IMG/VR virus record: IMGVR_UViG_3300010885_025206
Coordinates: 1-43,274 of that record
DNA: 43,274 nt
Direction: 5' to 3' (one strand)
DNA from: a virus
The notes under the pieces are model-generated. The model worked only from the letters and a program-made list of their open reading frames with translations, did not search any database and had not been told where the DNA came from. This document shows positions 31,409 through 38,288 of the stretch, in pieces; position 1 is the first letter of the stretch; every line of letters starts with the position of its first letter. Both the position numbers and the translations under genes were made by a program.

Positions 31409-31918
31409 GTGGCAAACACAGTTCGCAACCTCTACAGCAACACGTCCGGAAATACTCCGGCATCGCTGGGAAATGGCGTTCTCGCCGTGAACCAAGCGGA
31501 CGGTCGGTTGTTCTTCCGCTCTGCGGCTGGGGTGGTGACGACGTTCTCGTCAATTGCCAGCTACGCAACCACGAGTTCGTTTCCCGCAGTCGGTCTGCCG
31601 AATGTGTTGTACCTCGCCTCCAACACGTCTAGGCTCCATCAATTCACAGACGGCGTCTACGTTGAAGTCGGCGTTTCCGGCGGGGGCGGCGGATCGTCAA
31701 GCTACACGCTGCCAGATGCCACCACCTCGTCTTTGGGCGGCGTGGTGGTTGGGGCGGGTCTGTCTGTGATTAGCGGCACTGTCTCTGCGAATGTCGTCAG
31801 CGTGGCGGGCCGCACTGGGACTGTGGCGATCTCAGCCTCCGATCTCGCAATTGGCACGCTCTCGCAGGCACGGCTCGACTTCGTTCCGATACATCCTTTT
31901 CTGCTGATGGGAGGCTGA
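31409..31918 (+). CDS. Tail fibre protein, family A, short
   Basis: A 169-residue protein starting at GTG 31409 (AGGAAG upstream). MANTVRNLYSNTSGNTPASLGNGVLAVNQADGRLFFRSAAG is another copy of the N-terminal fibre pattern, then SFPAVGLPNVLYLASNTSRLHQFTDGVYVEVGVSGG shared with 27067 and 27372, and VVSVAGRTGTVAISASDLAIG (the V.G(K/R)TG.V strand). Probably part of the second fibre set. Three bases after the previous stop. Confidence 0.75.
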   Translation: MANTVRNLYSNTSGNTPASLGNGVLAVNQADGRLFFRSAAGVVTTFSSIASYATTSSFPAVGLPNVLYLASNTSRLHQFTDGVYVEVGVSGGGGGSSSYTLPDATTSSLGGVVVGAGLSVISGTVSANVVSVAGRTGTVAISASDLAIGTLSQARLDFVPIHPFLLMGG

Positions 31919-31919
31919 G

Positions 31920-32249
31920 ATGCCGCAGACGCATAAAGTTCTTGGGCAATCAAATCCTTCCGCGACGACGCTATCGACCCTCTACACGGTGCCATCATCC
32001 ACGCAGGCTATCTGCTCGACCATCACGGTTTGCAACACAGCGAGCAGCGCGACGACATACCGGATCGCCGTGCGACCGGCCGGTGCATCGATCGCGACCT
32101 CGCAGTACCTCGCCTATGACGCTGCACTTCCTGCGAATGACACGGCAACCCTCACGCTCGGCATAACGCTGGCTGCGACGGATGTAGTCTCGGTCTACGC
32201 TGCGTCGGCGAACGTGGCGTTCTCGGCGTTTGGGGTCGAGATTACATGA
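31920..32249 (+). CDS. Small fibre-region structural protein
   Basis: A 109-residue all-beta protein (KVLGQSNPSATTLSTLYTVPSSTQAICSTITVCNTASSATTYRIAVRPAGA...AAANVAFSAFGVEIT), a pattern found in many phages in fibre regions: a jelly-roll or Ig-type small domain with ST(L/I)YTVP...(V/I)CN....T.(Y)RIAV. One base after the previous stop and in ATGA overlap with the next gene. Role unknown, probably virion. Confidence 0.65.
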   Translation: MPQTHKVLGQSNPSATTLSTLYTVPSSTQAICSTITVCNTASSATTYRIAVRPAGASIATSQYLAYDAALPANDTATLTLGITLAATDVVSVYAASANVAFSAFGVEIT

Positions 32250-33097
32250 CAATCGCTGCCGCATCATCGTCGCTGGTGAGTGCCTCGCGGCTGCGCTCTG
32301 GCGTTAGCGTGATTGCGCGAGTTCTCGTTGTTGGCGGCGGTGGTGGTGGCGGACATCAGGGCGGCGGTGGCGGTGCTGGCAACGTCATTGAGCAGGCCGT
32401 GCAGATTACGCTAGGGACGCCACTGTCGGTGCGAGTTGGCGCGGGTGGAGCAGGAACGACCGCCGTGGACACTCGCGCAGGCGGTGGTTCGTCCTCGCGA
32501 TTTGACGCGATACTCAGCAGCGGCGGCGGGGCAGGCGGCACACGCGGCGCGACGACTGCCAACAGCCTTATGGGGATCGGCATGACCGGCGCGAGCGGCG
32601 GTGGCGCACAAAGCACTTCAGCTATTGGCATCGGCATTGGCGGCGGCGGCAATGGAGGGGCTGGGACAGCCAGTAGCGGTCACGGCGGCGGTGGTGGTGC
32701 ATCTGCCAACGGCGCAAACGCTGCTGGGGCCGTCGGTGGTGCTGGTGGTGCTGGTGTCACCTCGGCAATTACTGGATTGCAATACGGCGGTGGTGGCGGC
32801 GGCGGCAGTAACAACACCAGCAACCTAGCGTCTGGCGGTGCTGGTGGCGGCGGTCGCGGCGGCAACTCCACAGTTGGAAACGTCGGCGTTGCCGGTAGCG
32901 CAAATACCGGCGGTGGCGGCGGCGGCAGTGCTAGCAATAACGCTGCGGGCAACGGCGGCAGCGGCGTCGTCGTTGTGCAGTACGACGCTCGGCTGCGAGT
33001 GACAGTCGGGGCTGGACTCACCACGTCCTCGTCTACCACGGGGAATCTGACTACTCTCACTATCACGGCTGGCACCGACACTGTGACGTTCAACTAA
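32246..33097 (+). CDS. Glycine-rich tail fibre adhesin domain
   Basis: 283 residues. RVLVVGGGGGGGHQGGGGGAGNVIEQ...(V)RVGAGGAG...GGGSSSRFD is the phage glycine-rich domain that forms the tip of several fibres. The central part has about ten poly-Gly runs separated by 5-20 residues, as in polyglycine-II sandwiches, ending with VVVVQYDARLRVTVGAGLTT. The final strand has Thr-rich repeats. Such domains determine receptor specificity in some phages; here the receptor is unknown. It follows the small protein in an ATGA overlap. Confidence 0.8.
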   Translation: MTIAAASSSLVSASRLRSGVSVIARVLVVGGGGGGGHQGGGGGAGNVIEQAVQITLGTPLSVRVGAGGAGTTAVDTRAGGGSSSRFDAILSSGGGAGGTRGATTANSLMGIGMTGASGGGAQSTSAIGIGIGGGGNGGAGTASSGHGGGGGASANGANAAGAVGGAGGAGVTSAITGLQYGGGGGGGSNNTSNLASGGAGGGGRGGNSTVGNVGVAGSANTGGGGGGSASNNAAGNGGSGVVVVQYDARLRVTVGAGLTTSSSTTGNLTTLTITAGTDTVTFN

Positions 33098-33098
33098 A

Positions 33099-33371
33099 AT
33101 GGCACACTACGCATTCCTCTCGAATGATGGCACGAACACAGTCACAGAAGTGATCGTCGGGCGGGACGAAAACGAGGGCGTCGACTGGGAGTCCCACTAC
33201 GCAGCCGTTCGTGGGCAGAGGTGCCTTCGGACTAGCTACAACGGAAACATTCGCGGCGTTTACGCCGCAATCGGCTACCGCTACTACGAGCCGCTTGACG
33301 TGTTCGTGCCGCCCTGCCCCGGCGAAGGATGGACGCTGGACGAGAAGACTGCGACATGGGTTCAAACTTGA
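33099..33371 (+). CDS. Conserved fibre-region protein of myophage/cyanophage type
   Basis: A 90-residue protein with the pattern MAHYAFL...NTVTEVIVGRDENEGVDWESHY...CLRTSYNGNIRGVYAAIGYRYYEPLDVFVPPCPGEGWTLDEKTATW. This is a known family seen in many aquatic phages (RTSYN(G)NIRxxYAxIGYxYDxxxDxFIPPxPxxxWxLDExTxxW). Function unknown, presumably structural. It ends with the small membrane frame overlapping its 3' end by 16 nt. Confidence 0.75.
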   Translation: MAHYAFLSNDGTNTVTEVIVGRDENEGVDWESHYAAVRGQRCLRTSYNGNIRGVYAAIGYRYYEPLDVFVPPCPGEGWTLDEKTATWVQT

Positions 33372-33484
33372 TATCGAAGCTATTAGCAGCCATAGCAATT
33401 GCCATAGCCGTAGTCGCACAGGCTCTCATGTTCGCTGCCGAGACCATCGGAGATATGTCTGATGAGTGGAACTCCGATTCCTAG
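33356..33484 (+). CDS. Very small membrane protein at the end of the late block
   Basis: A 42-residue frame: MGSNLISKLLAAIAIAIAVVAQALMFAAETIGDMSDEWNSDS. One hydrophobic helix (residues 9-26), polar tail. It overlaps the previous gene end and its TAG stop shares CTAG with the integrase stop on the other strand. A holin- or spanin-like role is possible but not shown. Confidence 0.45.
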   Translation: MGSNLISKLLAAIAIAIAVVAQALMFAAETIGDMSDEWNSDS

Positions 33485-34335
33485 ACCACCTTGGGAAGCA
33501 CGCTCGGGGCAGGCACGCCTGGGCTGACGATCCTGGGGTCTAGGTATTTCCTCGTGACCGCTGGGCTCGAGTGATCAAGCAGACGCTGGGCAGAGCCGCC
33601 GGCCGCCTCGTAGTAGGAGGCGGTCGTCTTCCTGACCTTGTGGAACTTGTCCTTGCGGCCGTGCGGCAGGCCGGCTCGTTTGAGGATGATCTTCAGCCGG
33701 TTGTAGACGTAGGTTGGGTGCCGATCCCACGGGATGGCGGTATCCTCTGGCCCGCGGGCAACAGCCAGGAGCGCATCGGCGCAGGCTACGCTAATGTCGC
33801 GGAAAATGTCCCGCCGACGCCCCTTGCGATCCTCCGCTCTGAAGATAACGCTGCAACCGCGAACGTCGCGGCACTTGAGGCCCATGATCGCGCCGATGCG
33901 TTCCCCCGTCGAGTAAGCGGTCAGGAGCATCGCGGGGAACACCAGCGAGCCAGAGAAGCCGCAGTAGCTGTACGGCTCCTGCCTCGCGGAGTCGATCACT
34001 CGCTGAAGCTCGTCCGTCATCCAGCACTCCGGCACCCGCTCGGGCACGATGATCCTGGGAGTCTGAGGCCACGTCTCGCACATTTTACGCCTCGAGCAGA
34101 ACCCCCAGATGGCGGTGACCTGGGCCTTATCCTTCGCGGCCGTCGCGGCCGACATCGTGCGAACACGGTGAGCCAAGAACCGCGCGACCGACAGCTCTTC
34201 TAAATCTGTGGTCTCAGGCGGTCGCCCGAGAACCTCCCCCCACGCACGAAGCGTGTAGCTGTAGAGGGTGATCGTGCGGTCGCTGACTCCCGTCAGCGGC
34301 GCGTAGAAATCGTGAAGCACTTGAAGCAATCGCAT
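33481..34335 (-). CDS. Tyrosine recombinase / phage integrase
   Basis: A 284-residue protein from ATG 34335 (minus strand; GGAGAG 9 nt upstream); a GTG at 34365 would add ten residues. The SAM-like N-terminal core-binding domain (LYSYTLRAWGEVLGRPPETTDLEELSVARFL...AAKDKAQVTAIWGF) is followed by the catalytic domain with YSTGERIGAIM (Arg I), KFHKVRKTTASYYEAAGG (His-x-x-Arg), LLDHSSPAVTRKYLDP (His/Trp position and Tyr nucleophile). The gene is transcribed opposite to the rest and tail-to-tail with the fibre block. It catalyses integration and, with a directionality factor, excision. All catalytic residues appear intact, so the element is probably temperate. No attP could be identified. Confidence 0.92.
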   Translation of the reverse strand: MRLLQVLHDFYAPLTGVSDRTITLYSYTLRAWGEVLGRPPETTDLEELSVARFLAHRVRTMSAATAAKDKAQVTAIWGFCSRRKMCETWPQTPRIIVPERVPECWMTDELQRVIDSARQEPYSYCGFSGSLVFPAMLLTAYSTGERIGAIMGLKCRDVRGCSVIFRAEDRKGRRRDIFRDISVACADALLAVARGPEDTAIPWDRHPTYVYNRLKIILKRAGLPHGRKDKFHKVRKTTASYYEAAGGSAQRLLDHSSPAVTRKYLDPRIVSPGVPAPSVLPKVV

Positions 34336-34389
34336 GGGGTGACTCTCCGTCAAAAGGAGTACCACGCCGATGCTTGAAGTCTAGGTGGG

Positions 34390-34413
34390 CGCGCCCCCCC
34401 TTGGTGGGGCGCG
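34390..34413. repeat. GC-rich hairpin between integrase and upstream gene
   Basis: CGCGCCCC (34390-34397) and GGGGCGCG (34406-34413) form a perfect 8-bp stem with loop CCCTTGGT. It lies between the end of the minus-strand gene at 34433 and the integrase start, where it could attenuate integrase expression; there is no T-run on either side. Confidence 0.5.
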
Positions 34414-34432
34414 GTGGACGAGTGGGTTCGGC

Positions 34433-34636
34433 CTATGTCGACTTTGCCTGCCTTGCCGGCGTGAAGATAAAAACTTTCCCCAGACGCGCGTCGGGCCATT
34501 TCGCGCCGATGTTTAACCTCCATTTCTTTTTCGCTTTCTTGATGGCAGACTCTTTGCTGTCGGCAGAAACGATCAATTCGTCAGCATCCATGCTCACGTC
34601 TCCCGTCCACTCGCATATCACCTTGAACCTCCGCAT
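34433..34636 (-). CDS. Small protein upstream of integrase
   Basis: A 67-residue minus-strand protein from ATG 34636, with an excellent GGAGGT ribosome site 7 nt upstream. MRRFKVICEWTGDVSMDADELIVSADSKESAIKKAKKKWRLNIGAKWPDARLGKVFIFTP is basic, alpha/beta, typical of small phage proteins, and unlike the longer reading frames it sits in. It forms a likely two-gene operon with the integrase (97 nt apart, same strand) and diverges from the HTH regulator. A role in lysogeny or excision is only suggested by position. Confidence 0.6.
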   Translation of the reverse strand: MRRFKVICEWTGDVSMDADELIVSADSKESAIKKAKKKWRLNIGAKWPDARLGKVFIFTPARQAKST

Positions 34637-34702
34637 CGGCAACCTCCATGTTTTTCGGACGGACTGCGTATTGCTGGCCGTTGACCGCCGGGGGTGGCGT
34701 TC

Positions 34703-34741
34703 CCACTTAAAATCCCCTATCCTCCACTTCGCGTCAAGTGG
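34703..34741. promoter_or_regulatory. Candidate operator: repeated CCACTT half-sites
   Basis: CCACTT occurs at 34703-34708 and 34724-34729, 21 bp apart or two helical turns, and its inverted copy AAGTGG at 34736-34741 makes a 6-bp inverted repeat with the second. All three lie in the 193-bp gap between divergently transcribed genes (minus-strand small gene/integrase and plus-strand HTH gene). No clear -35/-10 pair was found on either strand here. Confidence 0.45.
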
Positions 34742-34799
34742 GGAGCCGTGGCGTTTGGGCAAAATCGTCCTTCTGGGCGATCCCGAGGAATATGCTTCT

Positions 34800-34818
34800 C
34801 TGGCGGCTTGCCCGCCAG
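34800..34818 (+). promoter_or_regulatory. Leader hairpin of the tandem-HTH gene
   Basis: CTGGCGG-CTTGC-CCGCCAG is a perfect 7-bp stem just upstream of and touching the AGGAGA ribosome site (34817-34822) for ATG 34830. It could limit translation of the regulator. A perfect inverted repeat of this size also fits a protein-binding site. Confidence 0.4.
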
Positions 34819-34829
34819 GAGACCGAGAG

Positions 34830-35378
34830 ATGGCAAAGGCAAAAGCAAAGCAGATCGATCAGGCACTCGGAAGCTGGGAGGCGGCGTGTGTTTTAGGCGT
34901 CCACTGGACGACGCCGCACCGAATGGCCGAGAAGGGGCTCCTGACCACTCGCACCCTGGCATCCCCGGTCGTTAGCGACCCAGAGCGAGTCTTCACGGTG
35001 TACTCGCTCGCTGAGTGCGAGAAGGATTGGGAAGACTACGCCGAGAAACTCAAGCAGGGTGGCAGCGGCAAGCGGCCTCGAGCGGGTATCGACCTCCGGC
35101 CGCCGATGCTCAAGCTCCTCGCGGCGGTGAAAAATCAGATTGCGTTTGGTGACGCTATCAGCACAGGCGAGGCTGCCGAGATCATGGGCGTCCATTGGAC
35201 GTTTCCGACTCGACTAGCACAGCAAGGCGATCTCGTCGCCAGAATCCTCGTCAACACGAGGAACAACCGCAGCCGATGCTGGATTTTCTCGCGAGCCTCC
35301 TGCGAAGCCAACGCTTCCCTGGCCCGCCGTCTCCAAGAGGCAGGCAGGAAAAAAGGGCGGCATCGAAACCTCGCTTGA
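34830..35378 (+). CDS. Tandem helix-turn-helix regulator (two MerR/excisionase-like domains)
   Basis: A 182-residue protein from ATG 34830 (AGGAGA about 8 nt upstream). It contains two internal repeats of one HTH type: SWEAACVLGVHWTTPHRMAEKGLLTTRTL and STGEAAEIMGVHWTFPTRLAQQGDLVARIL, separated by an acidic linker region. Each resembles the DNA-binding domain of MerR/excisionase proteins (AA..(L/M)GVH..T..R(M/L)...G.L..R). C-terminus is basic (RRLQEAGRKKGRHRNLA). Positioned divergently to the integrase operon, so a repressor/excisionase role is likely. A longer upstream frame is not supported. Confidence 0.65.
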   Translation: MAKAKAKQIDQALGSWEAACVLGVHWTTPHRMAEKGLLTTRTLASPVVSDPERVFTVYSLAECEKDWEDYAEKLKQGGSGKRPRAGIDLRPPMLKLLAAVKNQIAFGDAISTGEAAEIMGVHWTFPTRLAQQGDLVARILVNTRNNRSRCWIFSRASCEANASLARRLQEAGRKKGRHRNLA

Positions 35379-35404
35379 CTGATCGTTGACTAGTAGCCTA
35401 TTAT
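35375..35404 (+). promoter_or_regulatory. Sigma70-type promoter for the early genes
   Basis: TTGACT (35375-35380), spacer of 18, TATTAT (35399-35404), close to the consensus. A second TTGACT at 35386-35391 is placed 11 bp after the first, one helical turn, and may be part of an operator. The start would fall near 35411, with a 20-nt leader carrying AAAGGAG and ATG 35432. The promoter overlaps the end of the HTH gene. Confidence 0.6.
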
Positions 35405-35431
35405 CCTGCCCACGCAAAGGAGTGCAGCAGG

Positions 35432-36823
35432 ATGCTCTGGGTACATCAGCAGGAAGCGATCGACTGGGCCGACGGCCGCCGCGACGTTCTGTTGTGGATC
35501 GGCATGGGGGCGGGCAAAACCCGCACCACGCTGGAAATAATCAAGCGGATGATGCTCGCTGGCAGCATTCGCCGCATTCTGGTCGGTTGCCCGAAGGCGG
35601 TGATTCCCGCCTGGGCGAAGCAGGCGGGAATGTGGATGCCTGAGATTCGCGTGCTCCTGCTTGACCGCGGCACCTCGGCCGACAAAGGCCGAATGCTGAT
35701 GGCAGCGATGGCCGACACATCGCCCGTGATCGTTGTCGGCAACTACGAATCGCTCTGGCGAATCAAGGAAGTTGAAAAGCTGTCCTGGGAATGCCTCGTG
35801 TGGGACGAGGTTCACAGGCTCAAGTCGCCGTCTGGCGCGGCCAGTAAGTGGGCGGCCAAGCTCTGCAAGAAAAACCCGACCGCGAAGCGGATCGGATTGA
35901 GCGGCACGCTCCTGGCTCAGTCGCCTCTCGACGCTTACGGAACGTGGCGGGCCGTCGAATCGCCGGAGTGCCCGACGTTCGGCACGACCTACACGCTCTT
36001 CAAGGCCACCTACGCCGTGGTGAATCCCGCGATCCCCGGCATGGTCATCGGCTGGCGAAACCGCGAGCAGTTCGCTGCCCGCGTGGCGGCGACGACATTC
36101 CAGCGGAAGAGCGAGGATGTCCTCGACCTCCCGCCGATCCATCACATTGAGGTGCCCGTGGAGATGACGGCCAAGGAGGCCAAAGTCTACACGCAGCTCG
36201 AGAGTGAATTCTGTGCGGAGGTCGATGGCGGCTACATCACGCCATCGAACGCGATGGTCGGCCTGCTGCGGATGCTCCAGGCCACCAGCGGCTTCATGCG
36301 ACTCGACGATACCGTCGCGGCGCGGCAGATCGACGAGACGCCGTCGAAGCGGGCCGCCTTCGCGGAGATGCTCGAGGATATGCCCGAGAACGAGCCGCTG
36401 GTCGTCTTCTGCCGGTTTCGGTCGGATATCGACAGTGTCCTGCACGTTTGCAACCAACTGGGTCGCACCGTGAGCGAGCTGTCGGGTAAAGTGGACTCCC
36501 TTGCCGCGTGGCAGGCCGGTGAGACCGCCGTACTGGTTGCTCAGATTCAGTCAGGCGGAATCGGAATTGATCTCACCAGGGCCGCCGTCGGCATCTTTTA
36601 CAGTCTCGGCCACTCGCTCTCCGAGTGGCTGCAAGCAATCGCCCGCCTCCATCGGCCTGGGCAGGAACGAAACACGCGGTTTTTCAGCCTAGTTGCTTAC
36701 CTACAGAATAAGACAACGGCAGACGGCCGCGTGTATGAAGCTCTCTCTAACAGAAAGGAAGTCATCGATGTCGTTTGCAATTCCTACCGGACAAGACACA
36801 ACGCCGCTCTCGAGCGCGCTTGA
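35432..36823 (+). CDS. SNF2-type superfamily 2 helicase/ATPase
   Basis: A 463-residue helicase. Walker A GMGAGKT at 24-30, DEVH at 125-128, motif III LSGTLL, motif V-like (QIQSGGIGIDLTRAA), motif VI QAIARLHRPGQ near residue 400. This is the small phage SNF2/Rad54-like form that acts in replication or recombination of phage DNA (branch migration or nucleoprotein remodelling). It follows the early promoter with AAAGGAG ribosome site. Its end overlaps the next gene by 56 nt. First gene of the plus-strand replication block. Confidence 0.9.
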   Translation: MLWVHQQEAIDWADGRRDVLLWIGMGAGKTRTTLEIIKRMMLAGSIRRILVGCPKAVIPAWAKQAGMWMPEIRVLLLDRGTSADKGRMLMAAMADTSPVIVVGNYESLWRIKEVEKLSWECLVWDEVHRLKSPSGAASKWAAKLCKKNPTAKRIGLSGTLLAQSPLDAYGTWRAVESPECPTFGTTYTLFKATYAVVNPAIPGMVIGWRNREQFAARVAATTFQRKSEDVLDLPPIHHIEVPVEMTAKEAKVYTQLESEFCAEVDGGYITPSNAMVGLLRMLQATSGFMRLDDTVAARQIDETPSKRAAFAEMLEDMPENEPLVVFCRFRSDIDSVLHVCNQLGRTVSELSGKVDSLAAWQAGETAVLVAQIQSGGIGIDLTRAAVGIFYSLGHSLSEWLQAIARLHRPGQERNTRFFSLVAYLQNKTTADGRVYEALSNRKEVIDVVCNSYRTRHNAALERA

Positions 36824-37220
36824 AAAGATCGCCCAGATCGACCGCGAAATCGACGTGGCCGAGCTGGTCGTGAAGGAACTCAAGAAGCGGCGAGAGTCGC
36901 TCGCAGAAATCGCCGTCGAGGAGATGACGGCTGGGAGGCTCGACGGAGTTCGAGTCGCTGGACGGAGTTGGCGGGTGGAGTGGGATCACTCCGTTTCCGC
37001 CACGGCTGACAACAAGGATGCGGTGTTGGCTGCGGCACGGGCGGCAGGGATGGAGAAGCAGCTCATTGGCGTCAACACGAGCCAACTGAAGTCTGTGCTC
37101 AAGGAGATGCACAAAGCCGCGGGAAAGGATGCCCGCGAGCCTTGGGCTGACGGCACGGCGTTCGCCGGCCTCGTGAGCGAGTACATCCGGCCTGTGCTGC
37201 GGCACGTCACGGTCGGCTGA
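36768..37220 (+). CDS. Early coiled-coil protein of unknown function
   Basis: A 150-residue protein from ATG 36768 (AAAGGAA upstream), overlapping the helicase end by 56 nt in another frame. N-terminal coiled coil (LSSALEKIAQIDREIDVAELVVKELKKRRESLAEIAVEEM), then a domain DGVRVAGRSWRVEWDHSVSATADNKDAVLAAARAAGMEKQLIGVNTSQLKSVLKEMHKAAG. Such proteins occur in phage replication clusters next to SNF2 helicases; function not known to me. Ends in VTVG followed by a strong hairpin. Confidence 0.65.
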   Translation: MSFAIPTGQDTTPLSSALEKIAQIDREIDVAELVVKELKKRRESLAEIAVEEMTAGRLDGVRVAGRSWRVEWDHSVSATADNKDAVLAAARAAGMEKQLIGVNTSQLKSVLKEMHKAAGKDAREPWADGTAFAGLVSEYIRPVLRHVTVG

Positions 37221-37227
37221 TGAAGTT

Positions 37228-37254
37228 GCCGCGCGGGCGCGTTGCCCGCGCGGC
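37228..37254. terminator. 11-bp perfect hairpin after the coiled-coil gene
   Basis: GCCGCGCGGGC (37228-37238) pairs with GCCCGCGCGGC (37244-37254) around loop GCGTT. Position between 37220 and the start at 37291 fits a transcription terminator or attenuator, but the following sequence (TGGTTGATGG) has no run of T, so factor-dependent termination or a regulatory role is possible. Confidence 0.55.
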
Positions 37255-37290
37255 TGGTTGATGGATCGATAAACGCTCTAGGAGAAACCC

Positions 37291-38073
37291 ATGAGCACAG
37301 CGATTTCGACGAGTTTGAAGGTGATCGATTACCCCGCGCTGTCGCCGACGAGTCGGCAGGCCAGGATCATCCAGGCGAACCTGGAGGGCGAGCCGATGAG
37401 GGAGCAGGACTTGATCCGCGTTCCCACGCCGGCCGGAGGTGGCACGGTCTGGAGCATTGACAACCAAGGCAACGTGGAGACGACCGAGGAGATCGTCGGT
37501 CTTCTCGTCGCCGAGGGCCGCCGCGGCACGCTGTGGCCGAAAGATGATCCGTCGGACATGCGTCCGGTGATCGTGACGCACGATCTGATCGTCGGCTACC
37601 GCGTCTCCGACGATCTCGGTGATTGCGATCCCAAGGCTCTGGAACGGTATCGCATCGGCGACAAAAAGTTCGACTGGGCGGCGCTCTCCACCGGCCCCGA
37701 GTTCGGATGGGGCAGTGGCAAGGGCGGCGGCCGTTCGCGGAAGGTCAAGGAAAGCCGCGTGCTCGCCGTCCTTCGCGATGGTGAGACGTGGCCGATCCTC
37801 GTGACCGTCGGGCCGGGGTCGCTGGCGAACTGGCTGCCGTTCAAGAAGCGGCTGCCGTCGTTCCTCTACGAGTGCGTCATCGGGCTGAAGCTCCAGAAAA
37901 TCAAGAACGCTGGCGGTCAGCCCTACTCGCAGATCGTTCCGCGCGTAGTTGGCACGATCAGTGAGGATCAGGGTGCGGTGGCCGAAGCGGTCTACCACAA
38001 GCCCCTGACGCAGATGTTCAGCGCGCCGCCCGCCGGGGCCACCGTGAACGCTGCCGACATCGGCGACGAGTAG
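37291..38073 (+). CDS. Early protein of unknown function (possible ssDNA-binding type)
   Basis: A 260-residue protein from ATG 37291 (AGGAGAAA upstream). It is mixed alpha/beta without cysteine pairs: VSDDLGDCDPKALERYRIGDKKFDWAALS...GWGSGKGGGRSRKVKESRVLAVLRDGETWPILVTVGPGSLANWLPFKKRLPSFLYECVIGLKLQKIKNAGGQPYSQIVPRVVG. The Gly/Arg/Lys linker and acidic C-terminal end (AADIGDE) recall OB-fold ssDNA-binding or annealing proteins in phage replication clusters, but the family is not recognised. Placed just before the prim-pol gene. Confidence 0.6.
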   Translation: MSTAISTSLKVIDYPALSPTSRQARIIQANLEGEPMREQDLIRVPTPAGGGTVWSIDNQGNVETTEEIVGLLVAEGRRGTLWPKDDPSDMRPVIVTHDLIVGYRVSDDLGDCDPKALERYRIGDKKFDWAALSTGPEFGWGSGKGGGRSRKVKESRVLAVLRDGETWPILVTVGPGSLANWLPFKKRLPSFLYECVIGLKLQKIKNAGGQPYSQIVPRVVGTISEDQGAVAEAVYHKPLTQMFSAPPAGATVNAADIGDE

Positions 38074-38288
38074 TTCTTTGCTGTCGGGCCGGCGACGAAA
38101 CCCGCCGGTCAACATCGTCCCAGCGGGCCGGCAGCCTATGCGTTGGCGTGGCTTTGTAACCCAGCGAAGTCGTCGCAGATCACCCGTGCATCTCTCACGG
38201 GCCTGTGATGGCGACATTAAACCCCGCGGGGCCGTCAGCAGTGGCGGCTCCGCGGGGGATTCTTTGCACACAACACAAGGAGGTTCCC
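38074..38288. promoter_or_regulatory. Structured 215-nt gap before the prim-pol gene (three inverted repeats)
   Basis: Three separate stem-loops occur: CCGGCG/CGCCGG (38089-38108), CCCGTG/CACGGG nested in ATCAC/GTGAT (38179-38209), and CCCCGCGG/CCGCGGGG (38222-38229 and 38250-38257) followed by GATTCTTT. The last resembles an intrinsic terminator. This is the longest gap in the early block and contains no supported gene; a reading frame upstream of GTG 38289 (from 38205) is not supported by composition. It could be a regulatory leader or a small RNA. Confidence 0.55.
38222..38264 (+). terminator. Terminator-like hairpin before the prim-pol gene
   Basis: CCCCGCGG (38222-38229) and CCGCGGGG (38250-38257) form an 8-bp stem, with GCC/GGC adding pairs further in after one mismatch, and GATTCTTT follows (38258-38265). 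The T stretch is short, so strength is uncertain. Confidence 0.5.

Noticed and set aside
33571-34203. Plus-strand frame of 210 codons opposite the integrase
   Set aside because: All integrase catalytic motifs are intact on the minus strand; the plus frame has no motif.
34681-34713. TTGACC ... TAAAAT as a plus-strand promoter
   Set aside because: The spacer would be 21 bp, longer than sigma70 promoters usually tolerate.
34374-34829. N-terminal extension of the tandem-HTH gene
   Set aside because: The extension crosses the candidate operators and the well-supported minus-strand gene at 34433-34636; ATG 34830 has its own ribosome site.
35390-36457. Long minus-strand frame of about 355 codons opposite the SNF2-type helicase
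   Set aside because: The plus-strand frame has complete helicase motifs; the opposite frame is Arg/Gly/His-rich without any motif, a normal shadow in GC-rich DNA.
37207-38271. Long minus-strand frame of about 354 codons opposite the early protein at 37291
   Set aside because: It crosses the 11-bp hairpin and the structured gap, has a biased Arg/Pro/Asp composition and no ribosome site.
38205-38288. ATG 38205 as the start of the prim-pol gene
   Set aside because: The added residues are encoded by a terminator-like hairpin; GTG 38289 has a perfect Shine-Dalgarno and fits family length.
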